Shown one piece after another: positions 18,029 through 27,031 of a stretch of DNA of 64,000 nucleotides; position 1 is the first letter of the stretch; every line of letters begins with the position of its first letter. A program made the translations under genes and the position numbers. The stretch comes from Desulfosporosinus nitroreducens. GTDB lineage: Bacteria > Bacillota > Desulfitobacteriia > Desulfitobacteriales > Desulfitobacteriaceae. The DNA lies in the NCBI RefSeq assembly GCF_023897015.1, contig NZ_JAMHFY010000022.1, forward strand, positions 23,092 to 87,091, written 5' to 3'. The notes beneath the pieces are model-generated. The model was not told the origin of the DNA and ran no database searches. It saw nothing but the letters and a program-made list of their open reading frames with translations.

Positions 18029-19321
18029 ATGTCCATTAAAATAGGTATTTTGGGTTTAGGCACTGTTGGATGCGGTATAGTACAAGTATTGCAACAGAAT
18101 GCAGTCGACATTCAAACTCGCACCCACTGCGACCTTCAAATCAAAGCAATACTTGACCGTGACCTTCAACGTGAAAGGGATATTAGCGGAGACTTTCTCC
18201 TCACAGATCAACCGGAAGCAGTTCTTCATGACCCAGAAATCGACATTATCGTGGAAGTAATGGGAGGAATTGAACCTGCCCGTACATTTATTTTAGACGC
18301 TTTGCAACATGGAAAAAGCGTGGTTACCGCAAATAAAGATCTAATTGCAGTTCATGGTCATGAACTTCTTGATGCCGCAAATGCCGCAGGGAAAGATCTT
18401 TACTTTGAAGCAAGTGTCGGAGGTGGAATTCCGATTATTGCGGCTCTAAAAGAGTCCCTGGCTGCCAATCGAATTACACATGTACTTGGAATCATCAACG
18501 GAACGACTAACTACATCCTTACTGCCATGGCTGAACAGGGGCGTGAGTATGCAGAAGTCTTAGCTGAAGCACAACAATTGGGGTATGCCGAAGCTGACCC
18601 TTCTTCGGATGTTGATGGCCTTGATGCAGCACGCAAACTTGCTATCCTTGCTTCTCTCGCATTTAATTCACGAGTTGCTCTCAATGATGTTTTTGTAGAA
18701 GGTATCTCTAAAATCACTCGCGAGGATCTGACCTATGCTGCTGAGCTTGGTTGTACCATCAAGCTTTTAGCCGTTGCTAAACACCAAGATGAAGGGATCG
18801 AAGTTCGAGTTCATCCGGCTATATTGCCTCTTTCTCATCCCCTCGCCTCTGTAAGCGGTGTTTTTAATGCTATTTATGTAGTAGGAGATGCTGTCGGAGA
18901 AACTATGTTTTACGGGCGTGGAGCAGGTTCACTCCCCACAGGCAGTGCGATAATATCCGATATTATGCGCATAGCACGTAACATCCAATCCAACTCAACT
19001 TCTTCTATTAATTGTACTTGTTACCTGGACCTGCCCCTTAAAGCTGTCTCTGATTTCTATACTGCCTTTTATATCCGTTTGCTTGTTAAAGACGAACCCC
19101 GTGTCCTTGCTACCCTAGCTTTACTTTTCGCTGAAGCGAACATTAGTTTTGCTTCCATTATCCAAAAACCTCGCGGAGCGGATCAGGCAGAAATAGTCTT
19201 AGTTACTCACCCATGCAGAGAAGGGGCACTTCAAGAAGCCCTTGATTCTGTCAAGGCCTACAGCAAGGTCCTTAGCATTGACAATGTCATTCGTTTTGAG
19301 AAAGAGGACCAGAAATCATAA
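18029..19321 (+). CDS. hom: Homoserine dehydrogenase
   Basis: Hom, 430 aa. It reduces aspartate semialdehyde to homoserine, the branch toward threonine, methionine and isoleucine. The N-terminal motif is IGILGLGTVGCGIVQVL; the catalytic domain has EVMGGIEPA, TANKDLIAVHGHEL and the signature GIINGTTNYILTAM (~150-163), then EADPSSDVDGLDAARKLAIL. The C-terminal ~80 residues (YIRLLVKDEPRVLATLALLF) form an ACT domain, so amino-acid feedback is expected. It is the first gene of hom-thrB. Confidence 0.96.
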   Translation: MSIKIGILGLGTVGCGIVQVLQQNAVDIQTRTHCDLQIKAILDRDLQRERDISGDFLLTDQPEAVLHDPEIDIIVEVMGGIEPARTFILDALQHGKSVVTANKDLIAVHGHELLDAANAAGKDLYFEASVGGGIPIIAALKESLAANRITHVLGIINGTTNYILTAMAEQGREYAEVLAEAQQLGYAEADPSSDVDGLDAARKLAILASLAFNSRVALNDVFVEGISKITREDLTYAAELGCTIKLLAVAKHQDEGIEVRVHPAILPLSHPLASVSGVFNAIYVVGDAVGETMFYGRGAGSLPTGSAIISDIMRIARNIQSNSTSSINCTCYLDLPLKAVSDFYTAFYIRLLVKDEPRVLATLALLFAEANISFASIIQKPRGADQAEIVLVTHPCREGALQEALDSVKAYSKVLSIDNVIRFEKEDQKS

Positions 19322-19351
19322 ATATCCCATTTAAAATGAGGGAGGAATATG

Positions 19352-20245
19352 ATGTTCCGAATAAAGATACCGGCTACTTCCGCCAATCTCGGACCTGGTT
19401 TTGATTGTTTGGGAATGGCCCTTCAACTTTACAATACGATCACAGTAGAAACTAAACGCCCCTTTCGAATTTCTTTAACTGGTTCTTACAAAGAGGGCAT
19501 TCCAGCGGATGAAAGCAATCTTGTCTGGCGAACTATGTGTCATTTTTGGGACCTTATCCACTACCCTGTCCCAACTGTCGATTTAACCTTTGAAAATTGC
19601 ATTCCTCCTGCCCGGGGTTTAGGCAGCAGTTCTGCAGCAATTGTTGGTGGACTTGCAACCGCAAACGCAATTGCCGGATCACCTTATACAAAGTTAGAGT
19701 TACTACAGGTTGCCAATGCCTTAGAAGGACATCCGGACAATGTCACCCCCGCATTATATGGTGGCGTGACTTTATCTGTTCCTACAGAAAAGGGTGTACT
19801 TCCAAGAGTCTTAGCTCAATCCCCTAATCTAAAGGCGGTAGTCATTATCCCGGATACACCCCTCAATACCAAAAAAGCGCGCGGTATCCTGCCGCCGCAA
19901 GTTCATCGTAAGGATGCCGTTTTTAATATTTCCCATGTTTCACTGCTAACTGAAGCCTTCATTCGTGAAGAGTATTCCCTTTTAAAGGAAGCCATGTGTG
20001 ATAAGCTTCACCAAAGTCAACGCGCTGCGCTTATTCCCGGCTTACTCGAAACATTGGAAGCGGCTCTTCAAGCTGGGGCTTATGGTGCTGCACTTAGTGG
20101 ATCCGGCCCTACACTGTTGGCCCTCATTCCCAGAAGCTTTACAGAGGATGTCTCCCTAAGCATGACAAATATGTTAGAAAAGCACGGTAATATCGCTCAG
20201 GCTATGGTCCTTGAGATTGATGCGAACGGAGCTTCATCGATTTAG
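19352..20245 (+). CDS. thrB: Homoserine kinase
   Basis: ThrB, about 297 aa, a GHMP-family kinase that phosphorylates homoserine for threonine synthesis. Motifs: IPATSANLGPGFDCLGMAL at the N-terminus, the ATP loop PARGLGSSSAAIVGGL (~88-103), EGHPDNVTPALYGG, and the C-terminal GAYGAALSGSGPTLLAL. Two ATGs stand in tandem; the second (19352) is better spaced from GGGAGG. It begins 30 bases after hom. No threonine synthase gene follows here. Confidence 0.95.
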   Translation: MFRIKIPATSANLGPGFDCLGMALQLYNTITVETKRPFRISLTGSYKEGIPADESNLVWRTMCHFWDLIHYPVPTVDLTFENCIPPARGLGSSSAAIVGGLATANAIAGSPYTKLELLQVANALEGHPDNVTPALYGGVTLSVPTEKGVLPRVLAQSPNLKAVVIIPDTPLNTKKARGILPPQVHRKDAVFNISHVSLLTEAFIREEYSLLKEAMCDKLHQSQRAALIPGLLETLEAALQAGAYGAALSGSGPTLLALIPRSFTEDVSLSMTNMLEKHGNIAQAMVLEIDANGASSI

Positions 20246-20330
20246 GCAACTTTTATGTGTTCCATATAGCCAATATAGGACTTGCTCTCACTACAGAACG
20301 TCTATAATCTTCGCTTTATCAAATCATTCA

Positions 20331-20358
20331 GCCCGCCTTAAAAGGTGGGCTTTTCTTT
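20331..20358 (+). terminator. Terminator after thrB
   Basis: GCCCGCCTT (20331-20339), a short loop and AGGTGGGC (20343-20350), followed by TTTTCTTTATTT. It lies 85 bases after the thrB stop and should end the hom-thrB transcript. Confidence 0.8.
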
Positions 20359-20514
20359 ATTTCACCCTTCATTTGTCTTTTGTTGCAGTATATTAAACGT
20401 GGACAAACGCTCACTAACCTTATGGTCTGGTTGTATAAACAATTGGACGTAATCTGACATATCCTAATAGAAACACAATATTATTCTCAGCGCTTAGAAA
20501 GGAAGAAGAATCCT

Positions 20515-20844
20515 ATGAATAAAAATTATAACTCAATTCAATTATTCAAGAAAAATAGGGGAACGGATAACTCATCTCATGAGCAACTACCCAAAGAAGA
20601 CTTGCCTGATCCTGAACAGCAAGTATCTGAACTCATTATTCGACCACTGGAGTTAAAGGAAAAGGGGAATTCCCCAGTATCAACTTCTGAGCCATCTCCA
20701 CTCTCTCCGGGTATTTCAAAAATACTGGAAACACTGCTTCCCATATTTAACACCAACCGCAAAGATAATTTCCAACTGGACTTAGAAAAATATAAAGATG
20801 TACTAAAGTGGCCAATATGGTCGATTTTCAAGAAACCACAGTAA
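20515..20844 (+). CDS. Hypothetical protein, 109 aa
   Basis: A short hydrophilic protein with a good ribosome site (GAAAGGAAGAAG) in front of its ATG. It starts Lys/Asn-rich, has a low-complexity middle with Pro, Ser and Glu (residues ~25-65), and ends in a helix-like segment with KYKDVLKWPIW and a basic tail. There is no signal peptide or membrane segment. No family is recognised. The C-terminal tryptophans suggest a peptide that binds a partner, but that is conjecture. It stands alone between thrB and a convergent reductase gene. Confidence 0.5.
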   Translation: MNKNYNSIQLFKKNRGTDNSSHEQLPKEDLPDPEQQVSELIIRPLELKEKGNSPVSTSEPSPLSPGISKILETLLPIFNTNRKDNFQLDLEKYKDVLKWPIWSIFKKPQ

Positions 20845-20924
20845 TTCTAGTATAAAGAAAATCGGCTAACATCTAACCGCCGCTGTTTGCAGAATTAAGG
20901 TCAGCATACAGCGGCTCTAATCCT

Positions 20925-21836
20925 TCAGTGAATAGAGACAACCTCATCAGGATCAGCAGATTTTAAGCTATCTAAGTATTTGACTGCCTGCAAGGCCGCT
21001 GTTCCCCCTTCTCCGGCTGCCTTAATCAGTTGATAAGGTTGGCCGGTGCAGTCTCCCGCAGCATATAAACCCGGCATACTTGTCTCCAGTTTATGATTGA
21101 CCTTAATAGCGGCCTCCTCCATTTCCAAGCCAGACACCAACTGCTCGGCAGGTAAGGTGTCTCTCAATATAAAGACCCCATCAACGATCAATTGTTCCTC
21201 CCCTAGGTCAAGTTGCTCCACCTTTTGATCCCCTGTGATTTTCTTAGCTTTGCTTTTTTTGATCTCAACTCGTGGATCAAGCTTCAGTATTTCACAGTAA
21301 TAAGGAATATAGTAGACTTTAGAACAAATATTTGCCATATAGTTAGCTTCGTCTTCCCCTTCTTGATTGTAAGAAATGATAGCTACCTTTTTATCTTTAT
21401 ATAAGGGTCCATCACATGTTGCACAATACCCTACTCCGCGACCCAGTAATTCAGCTTCCCCAGACAATAGTTTTCCTGCTGATACACCTGTTGCAATAAT
21501 TATGGTATCCGCTTCAAAGGATTTTTCTTTGCCTATCAGTGTATATGGCGGCCCAGGATAAATATTTGTCACTTTAAACAGCGTGATTGGTATGTCCTTT
21601 TCCTTTACGTGGTCTAGGAACCGTTGCCGTAATTCTTCCCCTCCAATTTCCGGGAAACCAAGCCAGTTGTCCACTTGTGGAGCTTTCGAGAGTTTGGGAC
21701 TGCAAAATTCAGAACCCAGTAATACAAAATCACGATTTCTAATTTTAGCATTAAGGGCCGCTGATAACCCTGCTGGTCCGCACCCTATAATGGCTAATTC
21801 ATAGTGATCTTTTAGTGTATGAAGATCTTCTGACAT
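20925..21836 (-). CDS. Thioredoxin-reductase-like flavoprotein without an NADPH motif
   Basis: A 303-residue flavoprotein of the thioredoxin reductase fold. The FAD loop GCGPAGLSAALNAK (~19-32), the redox-active CATC in GYCATCDGPLY (~133) and the C-terminal FAD motif GLYAAGDCTGQPYQLIKAAG are all present. The second nucleotide site is not canonical: VAIISYNQEGEDEANYM replaces GGGxSA, and no HRRxxxR is seen. This resembles the ferredoxin-dependent (FFTR-type) reductases of clostridia, so the electron donor may be ferredoxin. I start at the ATG at 21836, nine bases after AAAGGAGG. No thioredoxin gene is adjacent. Confidence 0.8.
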   Translation of the reverse strand: MSEDLHTLKDHYELAIIGCGPAGLSAALNAKIRNRDFVLLGSEFCSPKLSKAPQVDNWLGFPEIGGEELRQRFLDHVKEKDIPITLFKVTNIYPGPPYTLIGKEKSFEADTIIIATGVSAGKLLSGEAELLGRGVGYCATCDGPLYKDKKVAIISYNQEGEDEANYMANICSKVYYIPYYCEILKLDPRVEIKKSKAKKITGDQKVEQLDLGEEQLIVDGVFILRDTLPAEQLVSGLEMEEAAIKVNHKLETSMPGLYAAGDCTGQPYQLIKAAGEGGTAALQAVKYLDSLKSADPDEVVSIH

Positions 21837-21901
21837 CAATAGCATCCTCCTTTATATATAGATCGACTTGTTATAGTCTTTCCCGAATGATGATAATACA
21901 T

Positions 21902-21929
21902 AAAGACTAAAATTGATTTTTTAGTCTTT
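21902..21929. repeat. 9-bp inverted repeat in a divergent promoter region
   Basis: AAAGACTAA (21902-21910) and TTAGTCTTT (21921-21929) with a 10-base loop. A further AGTCTTT half-site lies near 21879. The element is between two divergent genes, one coding for a PadR regulator, so an operator role is plausible. It could also act as a weak terminator. Confidence 0.45.
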
Positions 21930-21979
21930 TATGCTCTAAGTTTAGTTTCAGGTTTGTTTCCTTTTTCATGTTCTAGCGA

Positions 21980-22008
21980 TTGACGGTTTGGCTATATAAT
22001 AGTAGAAT
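21980..22008 (+). promoter_or_regulatory. Promoter of the padR-chrA operon
   Basis: TTGACG (21980-21985), a 17-bp spacer and TAGAAT (22003-22008), about 50 bases before the PadR start, which has GAGGAG as ribosome site. Confidence 0.6.
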
Positions 22009-22057
22009 ATACACAATAAACCTATGTGCACGGTGATATTAGCTGAGGAGTACATAT

Positions 22058-22456
22058 ATGAACGAAAATATTGATAAAAATGCCTTAACGATCCCCATTG
22101 AGCGCTCCATTCAAGCTGAATTGCTTCTTCTCTTGGGACAAAAGGCTTCTCATGGGTATGAGCTGATTCAACGCTTGAACGATGCAGATTTTAAAAGCGG
22201 AGAAGCAGATACTGCAACAGTCTATCGAAATCTAAGACGTATGGATAAGGATGGCCTTATTAACTCCCATTGGGAGGTTGGTGAATCTGGCCCAGGCAGG
22301 CGACTTTATCAATTAACTCCTCAAGGGGAGGAGTCTTTAAAGATTTGGGTTCAATACATTTCTCAACAAAAGGCCAAGCTGGAGATTTTCTTGCAAGCTT
22401 ATAGCCAGTATGAACACTCTCTATTTAATGAGGAAAATGGGGTGCATAAACCTTGA
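22058..22456 (+). CDS. PadR-family transcriptional regulator
   Basis: A 132-residue PadR-type winged-helix protein. The DNA-binding domain runs through LLLLLGQKASHGYELIQRL (~22-40) and the recognition/wing region TVYRNLRRMDKDGLI (~60-74) and GPGRRLYQLTPQGEE. A short C-terminal helix (~100-125) should make the dimer. PadR proteins usually repress an adjacent transporter operon and respond to a small ligand. Its stop overlaps the next gene by four bases, so the two are translationally coupled. The natural target is its own promoter with the AAAGACTAA repeats. Confidence 0.85.
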   Translation: MNENIDKNALTIPIERSIQAELLLLLGQKASHGYELIQRLNDADFKSGEADTATVYRNLRRMDKDGLINSHWEVGESGPGRRLYQLTPQGEESLKIWVQYISQQKAKLEIFLQAYSQYEHSLFNEENGVHKP

Positions 22457-23277
22457 GCATTTTATCGAAAACTCTCAGAATTATCCATGCTGGTGCCTTA
22501 CAACAAGTGATAACAAAATGTGTTGAACACTTTTCCAGCCATAATGTAAATCTAACATTTGAGGCGACCGGAGTTGGTTCAAGGGAGGGAGCGAAGCGCT
22601 TATTATCTGGAGAAAACTATGACATTATTGCACTTGCTGATCAGTCACTCTTTGCAGAATTGCTGGTCCCCGATTTAGTGAAAAGTTATTATATTTTTGC
22701 AGCTGATCAAATTGTGATTGGATATAGTCAACTTTCAAAGGGGAGCGAGGAGATTAATCAAGAGAATTGGTTTGAAACTCTACTGGATCCTCAAGTTACT
22801 TTTGCCCGTTCTGACCATCATCTTGATCCTTGCGGCTATAGAACACTGATGGTTTGGCAATTGTCTGAATCCTTCTATTCAAGACCTGGCCTATACTCAA
22901 AAATGGAATCAGCCTGTATCCCCTACTCGCTTTACCCTAAATCATTGGATCTTGCAAGTGCTCTAGTTAATGGTAAGGTTGATTATGCTTTTCTTTATTC
23001 TTCTGAGGCTGAACAGCTGGGACTTCCCTATATTACGCTGCCGTCGAAGGTCAACCTCTCAAACCCTGCTCATGCAAATTTTTATGACCAGGCGGCTGTA
23101 TCCGTAGAAAGCAAAGTCCCTGGGAAGAATATTATCATCCATGGTAAACCCATTGAATTTGCAATTGGCATATCTAAAGAAGGTCAAGAACATGAATTGG
23201 CACAATCCTTTGTCGAACTGCTGACTGGACCTGAGGGCAATTCAATATTAGAAGAATGTGGACTTATCCCCTGCTAA
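22453..23277 (+). CDS. ModA/WtpA-like oxyanion-binding protein without signal peptide
   Basis: A 274-residue periplasmic-binding-protein-fold protein. It opens LRIIHAGALQQVITKCVEHF and has the substrate-contact segments GSREGAKRLLSG and SDHHLDPCGYRTLMVW, like molybdate/tungstate binding proteins. A typical family member has an N-terminal export signal; here the TTG start overlaps the PadR stop and no hydrophobic leader exists, so the protein should be cytosolic. No ABC permease or ATPase genes follow. It may sense or buffer an oxyanion together with PadR and the chromate transporter. The ligand is unproven. Confidence 0.75.
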   Translation: MSILSKTLRIIHAGALQQVITKCVEHFSSHNVNLTFEATGVGSREGAKRLLSGENYDIIALADQSLFAELLVPDLVKSYYIFAADQIVIGYSQLSKGSEEINQENWFETLLDPQVTFARSDHHLDPCGYRTLMVWQLSESFYSRPGLYSKMESACIPYSLYPKSLDLASALVNGKVDYAFLYSSEAEQLGLPYITLPSKVNLSNPAHANFYDQAAVSVESKVPGKNIIIHGKPIEFAIGISKEGQEHELAQSFVELLTGPEGNSILEECGLIPC

Positions 23278-23358
23278 TTTCTCTGTAATGACACAGAAAA
23301 ATGCATGTGACTATTCTCTTGTGAAATGTGAAACAAATTAAGGGGGGGGGACATTAGC

Positions 23359-24621
23359 GTGGAGATTAGCTCCAACAACGAGAATAAACCTTCATCGGAA
23401 CTGCCCAGATTGGTGGGCCTCTTTGAAATTGCCAAAACGGTTCTTCACATTGGACTCGTGTCGTATAGTTTAGCCGCGCTTGGTGAAGCAAAGAAATCTC
23501 TGGTCGATAAGAAAAACTGGATGACAGATGAGGAATATCTAAACGGGTTAGCTCTTTCCCAGCTCTTGCCCGGAGCGCCTGCTGTAAATTTAAATTCATA
23601 CATTGGCTATTTCCTGAGAGGTTTTTCTGGAAGCTTAGTTGCCACGGTTTTTTTCGTAATTCCTTGTTTTATACTCATGGTCATTCTTACCCACCTTTAT
23701 CTGAACTATAACGATATTCCCTTAGTAACCGCGTTGTTTAAGGGTGTAGGTGCATTAGTTGTAGGCCTTGTACTAAACACCATTATCGATCTCTGGAAAA
23801 GAGGGGTAAACTCCCCTCAATTAACGATTTTAGCAGTTAGTGGTTTTCTTATGATTTATTTCTTGAAAGTTAACATCATCTCACTTCTCTTTGTTGCAGG
23901 AGTCACAAGCCTAGTGTTTACTTTCCTGACTATTCACTTTTCCAGTTGGAAAGCATTGATGGATCAACGGTTTTGGATCGCTAAAAAGACCTCTCAAAAA
24001 CCCAACATGACTGTTAAATTTGTGTTTAGCAAAAAAAAATACATAATTATGTTAATTATGCTTGCAACGCTCATTACTATTAATTTTGTCATAAATTTTA
24101 GCAATCCGACTTTTCAACAGCTTGGAAACACTTTCTTTAAGATCGGGGGATTAACTTTTGGGAGTGGCTATGCAATGCTCCCATTTATTCAGGATTCAAT
24201 GGTCAATCAATATCATTTTCTCACTGATCAAGAATTCGGGGTCGCCCTCGCCTTGAGCTTACTAACTCCTGGTCCGGTCACTGTAATTTCTGCCTTTATC
24301 GGCTACAAAGTGGCTGGATTATTTGGGGCAGCCCTAGCTATGGCCAATATGTATTTACCTGCTTTCGCTGTAGTTAATCTTATTTCCGATCTTTATAATC
24401 GAGCTGGTAAGATTGATATTATCAAAATGGTGATTACCGGAATTGTAGCTGCCTTTATCGGCACGTTATGGGCTGTAATAATTAAATTAGCTGGGAGTTC
24501 CTTAATTGATTTCCAGACCATCGGAATCGCCCTAGCAGCTTTTCTCGTACAACGCTTTACTAAAATCGACACTCTCTGGATCATAATCTCTGGAGCATTG
24601 CTCTCACTCCTAATGTTTTAA
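23359..24621 (+). CDS. chrA: Chromate-transporter-family protein (ChrA, two-domain)
   Basis: A 420-residue bidomain CHR-family membrane protein. Each half repeats the family pattern: LSQLLPGAPAVNLNSYIGY (~72-90) in the first and LSLLTPGPVTVISAFIGY (~305-322) in the second, the latter with GGLTFGSGYAMLPFI before it. A basic linker (~200-225) separates them. The family exports chromate by proton antiport, and some members carry other oxyanions. The start is a GTG at 23359 after AAGGGGGG. It follows the ModA-like gene by 81 bases, so the operon may handle tungstate, molybdate or chromate. Confidence 0.88.
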   Translation: MEISSNNENKPSSELPRLVGLFEIAKTVLHIGLVSYSLAALGEAKKSLVDKKNWMTDEEYLNGLALSQLLPGAPAVNLNSYIGYFLRGFSGSLVATVFFVIPCFILMVILTHLYLNYNDIPLVTALFKGVGALVVGLVLNTIIDLWKRGVNSPQLTILAVSGFLMIYFLKVNIISLLFVAGVTSLVFTFLTIHFSSWKALMDQRFWIAKKTSQKPNMTVKFVFSKKKYIIMLIMLATLITINFVINFSNPTFQQLGNTFFKIGGLTFGSGYAMLPFIQDSMVNQYHFLTDQEFGVALALSLLTPGPVTVISAFIGYKVAGLFGAALAMANMYLPAFAVVNLISDLYNRAGKIDIIKMVITGIVAAFIGTLWAVIIKLAGSSLIDFQTIGIALAAFLVQRFTKIDTLWIIISGALLSLLMF

Positions 24622-24775
24622 TGAAACACGGATAAAGGACACTTCCTTCAATGTCCCTTGTATCATCGACTTAATCTTGACAAGGATCGGTCAAGGATTA
24701 TCATAGACAAATAAAAGGTTAACTGGACGGTTGCAATTAACGACTTTTATATTTATAGTCTAAGTAAATAATTCA

Positions 24776-24796
24776 CGAGACCACTAGCTGGTCTCG
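24776..24796. repeat. 8-bp perfect hairpin before the D-aminoacylase gene
   Basis: CGAGACCA (24776-24783), loop CTAGC, TGGTCTCG (24789-24796), then ATTTATAATAT. It lies between chrA and the aminoacylase start. It may end chrA transcription or act as an operator. The rest of 24622-24860 shows nothing certain. Confidence 0.45.
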
Positions 24797-24860
24797 ATTT
24801 ATAATATACGGTTAAAGTAGCAAGAATAACAAAGTTAGAATAATTGGGTGGTGAAATTGA

Positions 24861-26432
24861 GTGTACTGTGATCTCATAATAAAGAATGGTTTTATTATTG
24901 ATGGTTCAGGAAAGCCTGGATTCTATGGTGATCTAGCTGTATCTCAAGGAAAGATCATCGAAATATCAACCAAAATCGAATTCCAAGCTGAAAGAATCAT
25001 TGATGCTTTTGGCTTAACGGTATGCCCTGGTTTTATCGACCCCCACGCGCATGAAGAGCTTACCGTTTTATCCAGTGGTAGGTTTGAAGAGTATTTACGT
25101 CAAGGAGTAACGACGACGATTAGTGGAAACTGTGGGCATTCCATAACTCCCTATTCTTCGGATAATATTTATAAGTATATGGTTAAAAAAGGGCTTATTT
25201 CAGTAAAGTCGATGGAACAAAATAAGCGTGTGGGATTGGCCTGGGCGGATTTTCCCAGTTATATAGACGTTATCAGGAACAAAGGAACCAACTTGAATAT
25301 GGGATTTCTCTTAGGGCATGGAACTTTAAGATGGAGTATTATAGGTGACACAAAGCATAGGAAACCAACAGCTCAAGAAGAAAGCAAAATTATTCATTTG
25401 GTTGAAGAGGGCATGGAACAAGGGGCCTTAGGGATCTCAACTGGCCTGACCTATAGCCCCAGCAAATATGCTGAAACAGATGAAATCATAGAACTTGCCA
25501 AGGCAGTAAAAAAATACGATGGAATATATACATCCCATATTCGAAACTATCTGGGCACCTTGGAAGCCGTCCAGGAAGCTGTAACTATTGGCAAAGCAAC
25601 AGGCATACGAGTACAGGTGTCCCATCTGACGCCGAATTGTCCTGAGGGATTTGATGAAATATTAGTTGCCAGGCAACAAGGTTTGGAAATCGCAGTTGAT
25701 ACTATCCCGAAGAGCAGTGGGCACTTCAGGAGAAAAGATCGGTTATTTCAGTATTTAACTACACTTGATTCCATCCTGACTTCAGAAGAAAGACGTAAAT
25801 TAATAAAAAGAATACGCTTTAAAGATCACCTCACGGTTATCAATGCCGATGATCCGTCCATGGAAACTCGAACCATAAAGGAACTTGCGTTAGAGGGTAA
25901 GATGAGCGTTAATGAACTAATCCTCGATCTATTAGAAAATGATCGTCATGAACTGACCTTCTGTCAAGGAGGACTTATCCGACAGGATTTCCCAGGAACG
26001 CCTTATCCTAATAACATAGCCCAAAATCCACTTGTGATGGTTGGTTCGGATAGAGTATCCGGGGAATTCGACGACCCATATGCCTGGTATGAATTATTTA
26101 GAAAAGGTTCTTTTCCGCTATTTATTAGTTTGTGTCGACAAAGCGGTGTGAGATTAGAAGAGATTATCCGAAGGATTACTTCCTTACCGGCACAACAATT
26201 TCGGTTGAGTAATAGAGGTACGCTCTCTACAGGAAAGTCAGCCGATATCACCATCATCGATATGGATAATTACTCTTATCCCTTCAACCCTGAAACAGAC
26301 TATAAAAACCCCTTTACTATGGCTAAAGGGGTTAAGTATACGATCATCAATGGCAAAGCAGCCTTGGAAGATGGAATAATAAAACAAATAAATTCGGGCC
26401 AATTATTATCAAGAAATGGCAAAGTTTTATGA
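24861..26432 (+). CDS. N-acyl-D-amino-acid deacylase (D-aminoacylase)
   Basis: A 523-residue amidohydrolase of the D-aminoacylase / N-acyl-D-glutamate deacylase family, which frees D-amino acids from N-acyl forms. It has the N-terminal metal motif FIDPHAHEEL (~54-63), the conserved GVTTTISGNCGHS (~84-96), YTSHIRNY and VQVSHLTPNC with metal ligands, and the C-terminal GKSADITIID typical of the superfamily's second sheet. The start is a GTG. No partner genes adjoin. A racemase gene lies about 1.2 kb downstream on the other strand, a possible but loose D-amino acid link. Confidence 0.85.
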   Translation: MYCDLIIKNGFIIDGSGKPGFYGDLAVSQGKIIEISTKIEFQAERIIDAFGLTVCPGFIDPHAHEELTVLSSGRFEEYLRQGVTTTISGNCGHSITPYSSDNIYKYMVKKGLISVKSMEQNKRVGLAWADFPSYIDVIRNKGTNLNMGFLLGHGTLRWSIIGDTKHRKPTAQEESKIIHLVEEGMEQGALGISTGLTYSPSKYAETDEIIELAKAVKKYDGIYTSHIRNYLGTLEAVQEAVTIGKATGIRVQVSHLTPNCPEGFDEILVARQQGLEIAVDTIPKSSGHFRRKDRLFQYLTTLDSILTSEERRKLIKRIRFKDHLTVINADDPSMETRTIKELALEGKMSVNELILDLLENDRHELTFCQGGLIRQDFPGTPYPNNIAQNPLVMVGSDRVSGEFDDPYAWYELFRKGSFPLFISLCRQSGVRLEEIIRRITSLPAQQFRLSNRGTLSTGKSADITIIDMDNYSYPFNPETDYKNPFTMAKGVKYTIINGKAALEDGIIKQINSGQLLSRNGKVL

Positions 26433-26451
26433 AGAATACTGATATTCAAAT

Positions 26452-27015
26452 TTAGGGTTCTAAGGGTTCTAAGGGTTCTAAACGAGCTTTAAATAAATCT
26501 ATATAGACTCTTTTTCCACGTATAGCCCTGCTCTCAAATAAAACAACTTCCTTTACCGAGAATTCACCCAGCTTCGCAGATTGAACAGCAGAAATATCTA
26601 TACTGTCAAAATTGGGACGAGAGGCTAGGGTTACATGCGGTTTAAATTGCCGTTCTTCCAACTCAAAGCTCTTGTTTTTGAGTTCACTATGCAGTTCATC
26701 CCTCAGTCTATTTAGGTCAGTTAAACTTCCATTTACCGCGGTCCACAAAGTATGAGGCCGTTTAAAAGAAGGAAATGCCCCTAATCCGACTATATTTAAA
26801 TCAAAGGGTTTATAGTTGCTTGCGACTCTAGAAAGTGTTTCAGTAAGTGCAGGAATCTTACTGTCATCTAATTCCCCTAAAAACTCTAGGGTTATATGAA
26901 AATTATCTTGTGATTTGAAAGACCCATTAACCCCAAGAAGTCTTAGCTCTGACTGAAATTCCAGCAGGGCTTGTTTAATTTCAGCTGGCAAATCCACTCC
27001 AATGAATAATCTCAT
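26452..27015 (-). CDS. thpR: RNA 2',3'-cyclic phosphodiesterase
   Basis: A 187-residue 2H phosphoesterase of the ThpR/LigT group. Both catalytic His-x-Thr-Leu motifs are present: FHITLEFLG (~39-47) and PHVTLASR (~127-134). It starts RLFIGVDLP, as usual. The family opens 2',3'-cyclic phosphates or tRNA-half ends; the physiological role in bacteria is unclear. The last nine residues are LEPLEPLEP, coded by three copies of a 9-base unit, an unusual tail that may result from slippage. Confidence 0.9.
   Translation of the reverse strand: MRLFIGVDLPAEIKQALLEFQSELRLLGVNGSFKSQDNFHITLEFLGELDDSKIPALTETLSRVASNYKPFDLNIVGLGAFPSFKRPHTLWTAVNGSLTDLNRLRDELHSELKNKSFELEERQFKPHVTLASRPNFDSIDISAVQSAKLGEFSVKEVVLFESRAIRGKRVYIDLFKARLEPLEPLEP
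26455..26481. repeat. Three 9-bp tandem repeats at the thpR 3' end
   Basis: GGGTTCTAA occurs three times in a row on the plus strand, directly before the thpR stop. Each unit adds Leu-Glu-Pro. Copy number could change without a frameshift. Confidence 0.85.
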
Positions 27016-27031
27016 AAGTATTCTCCTTATT

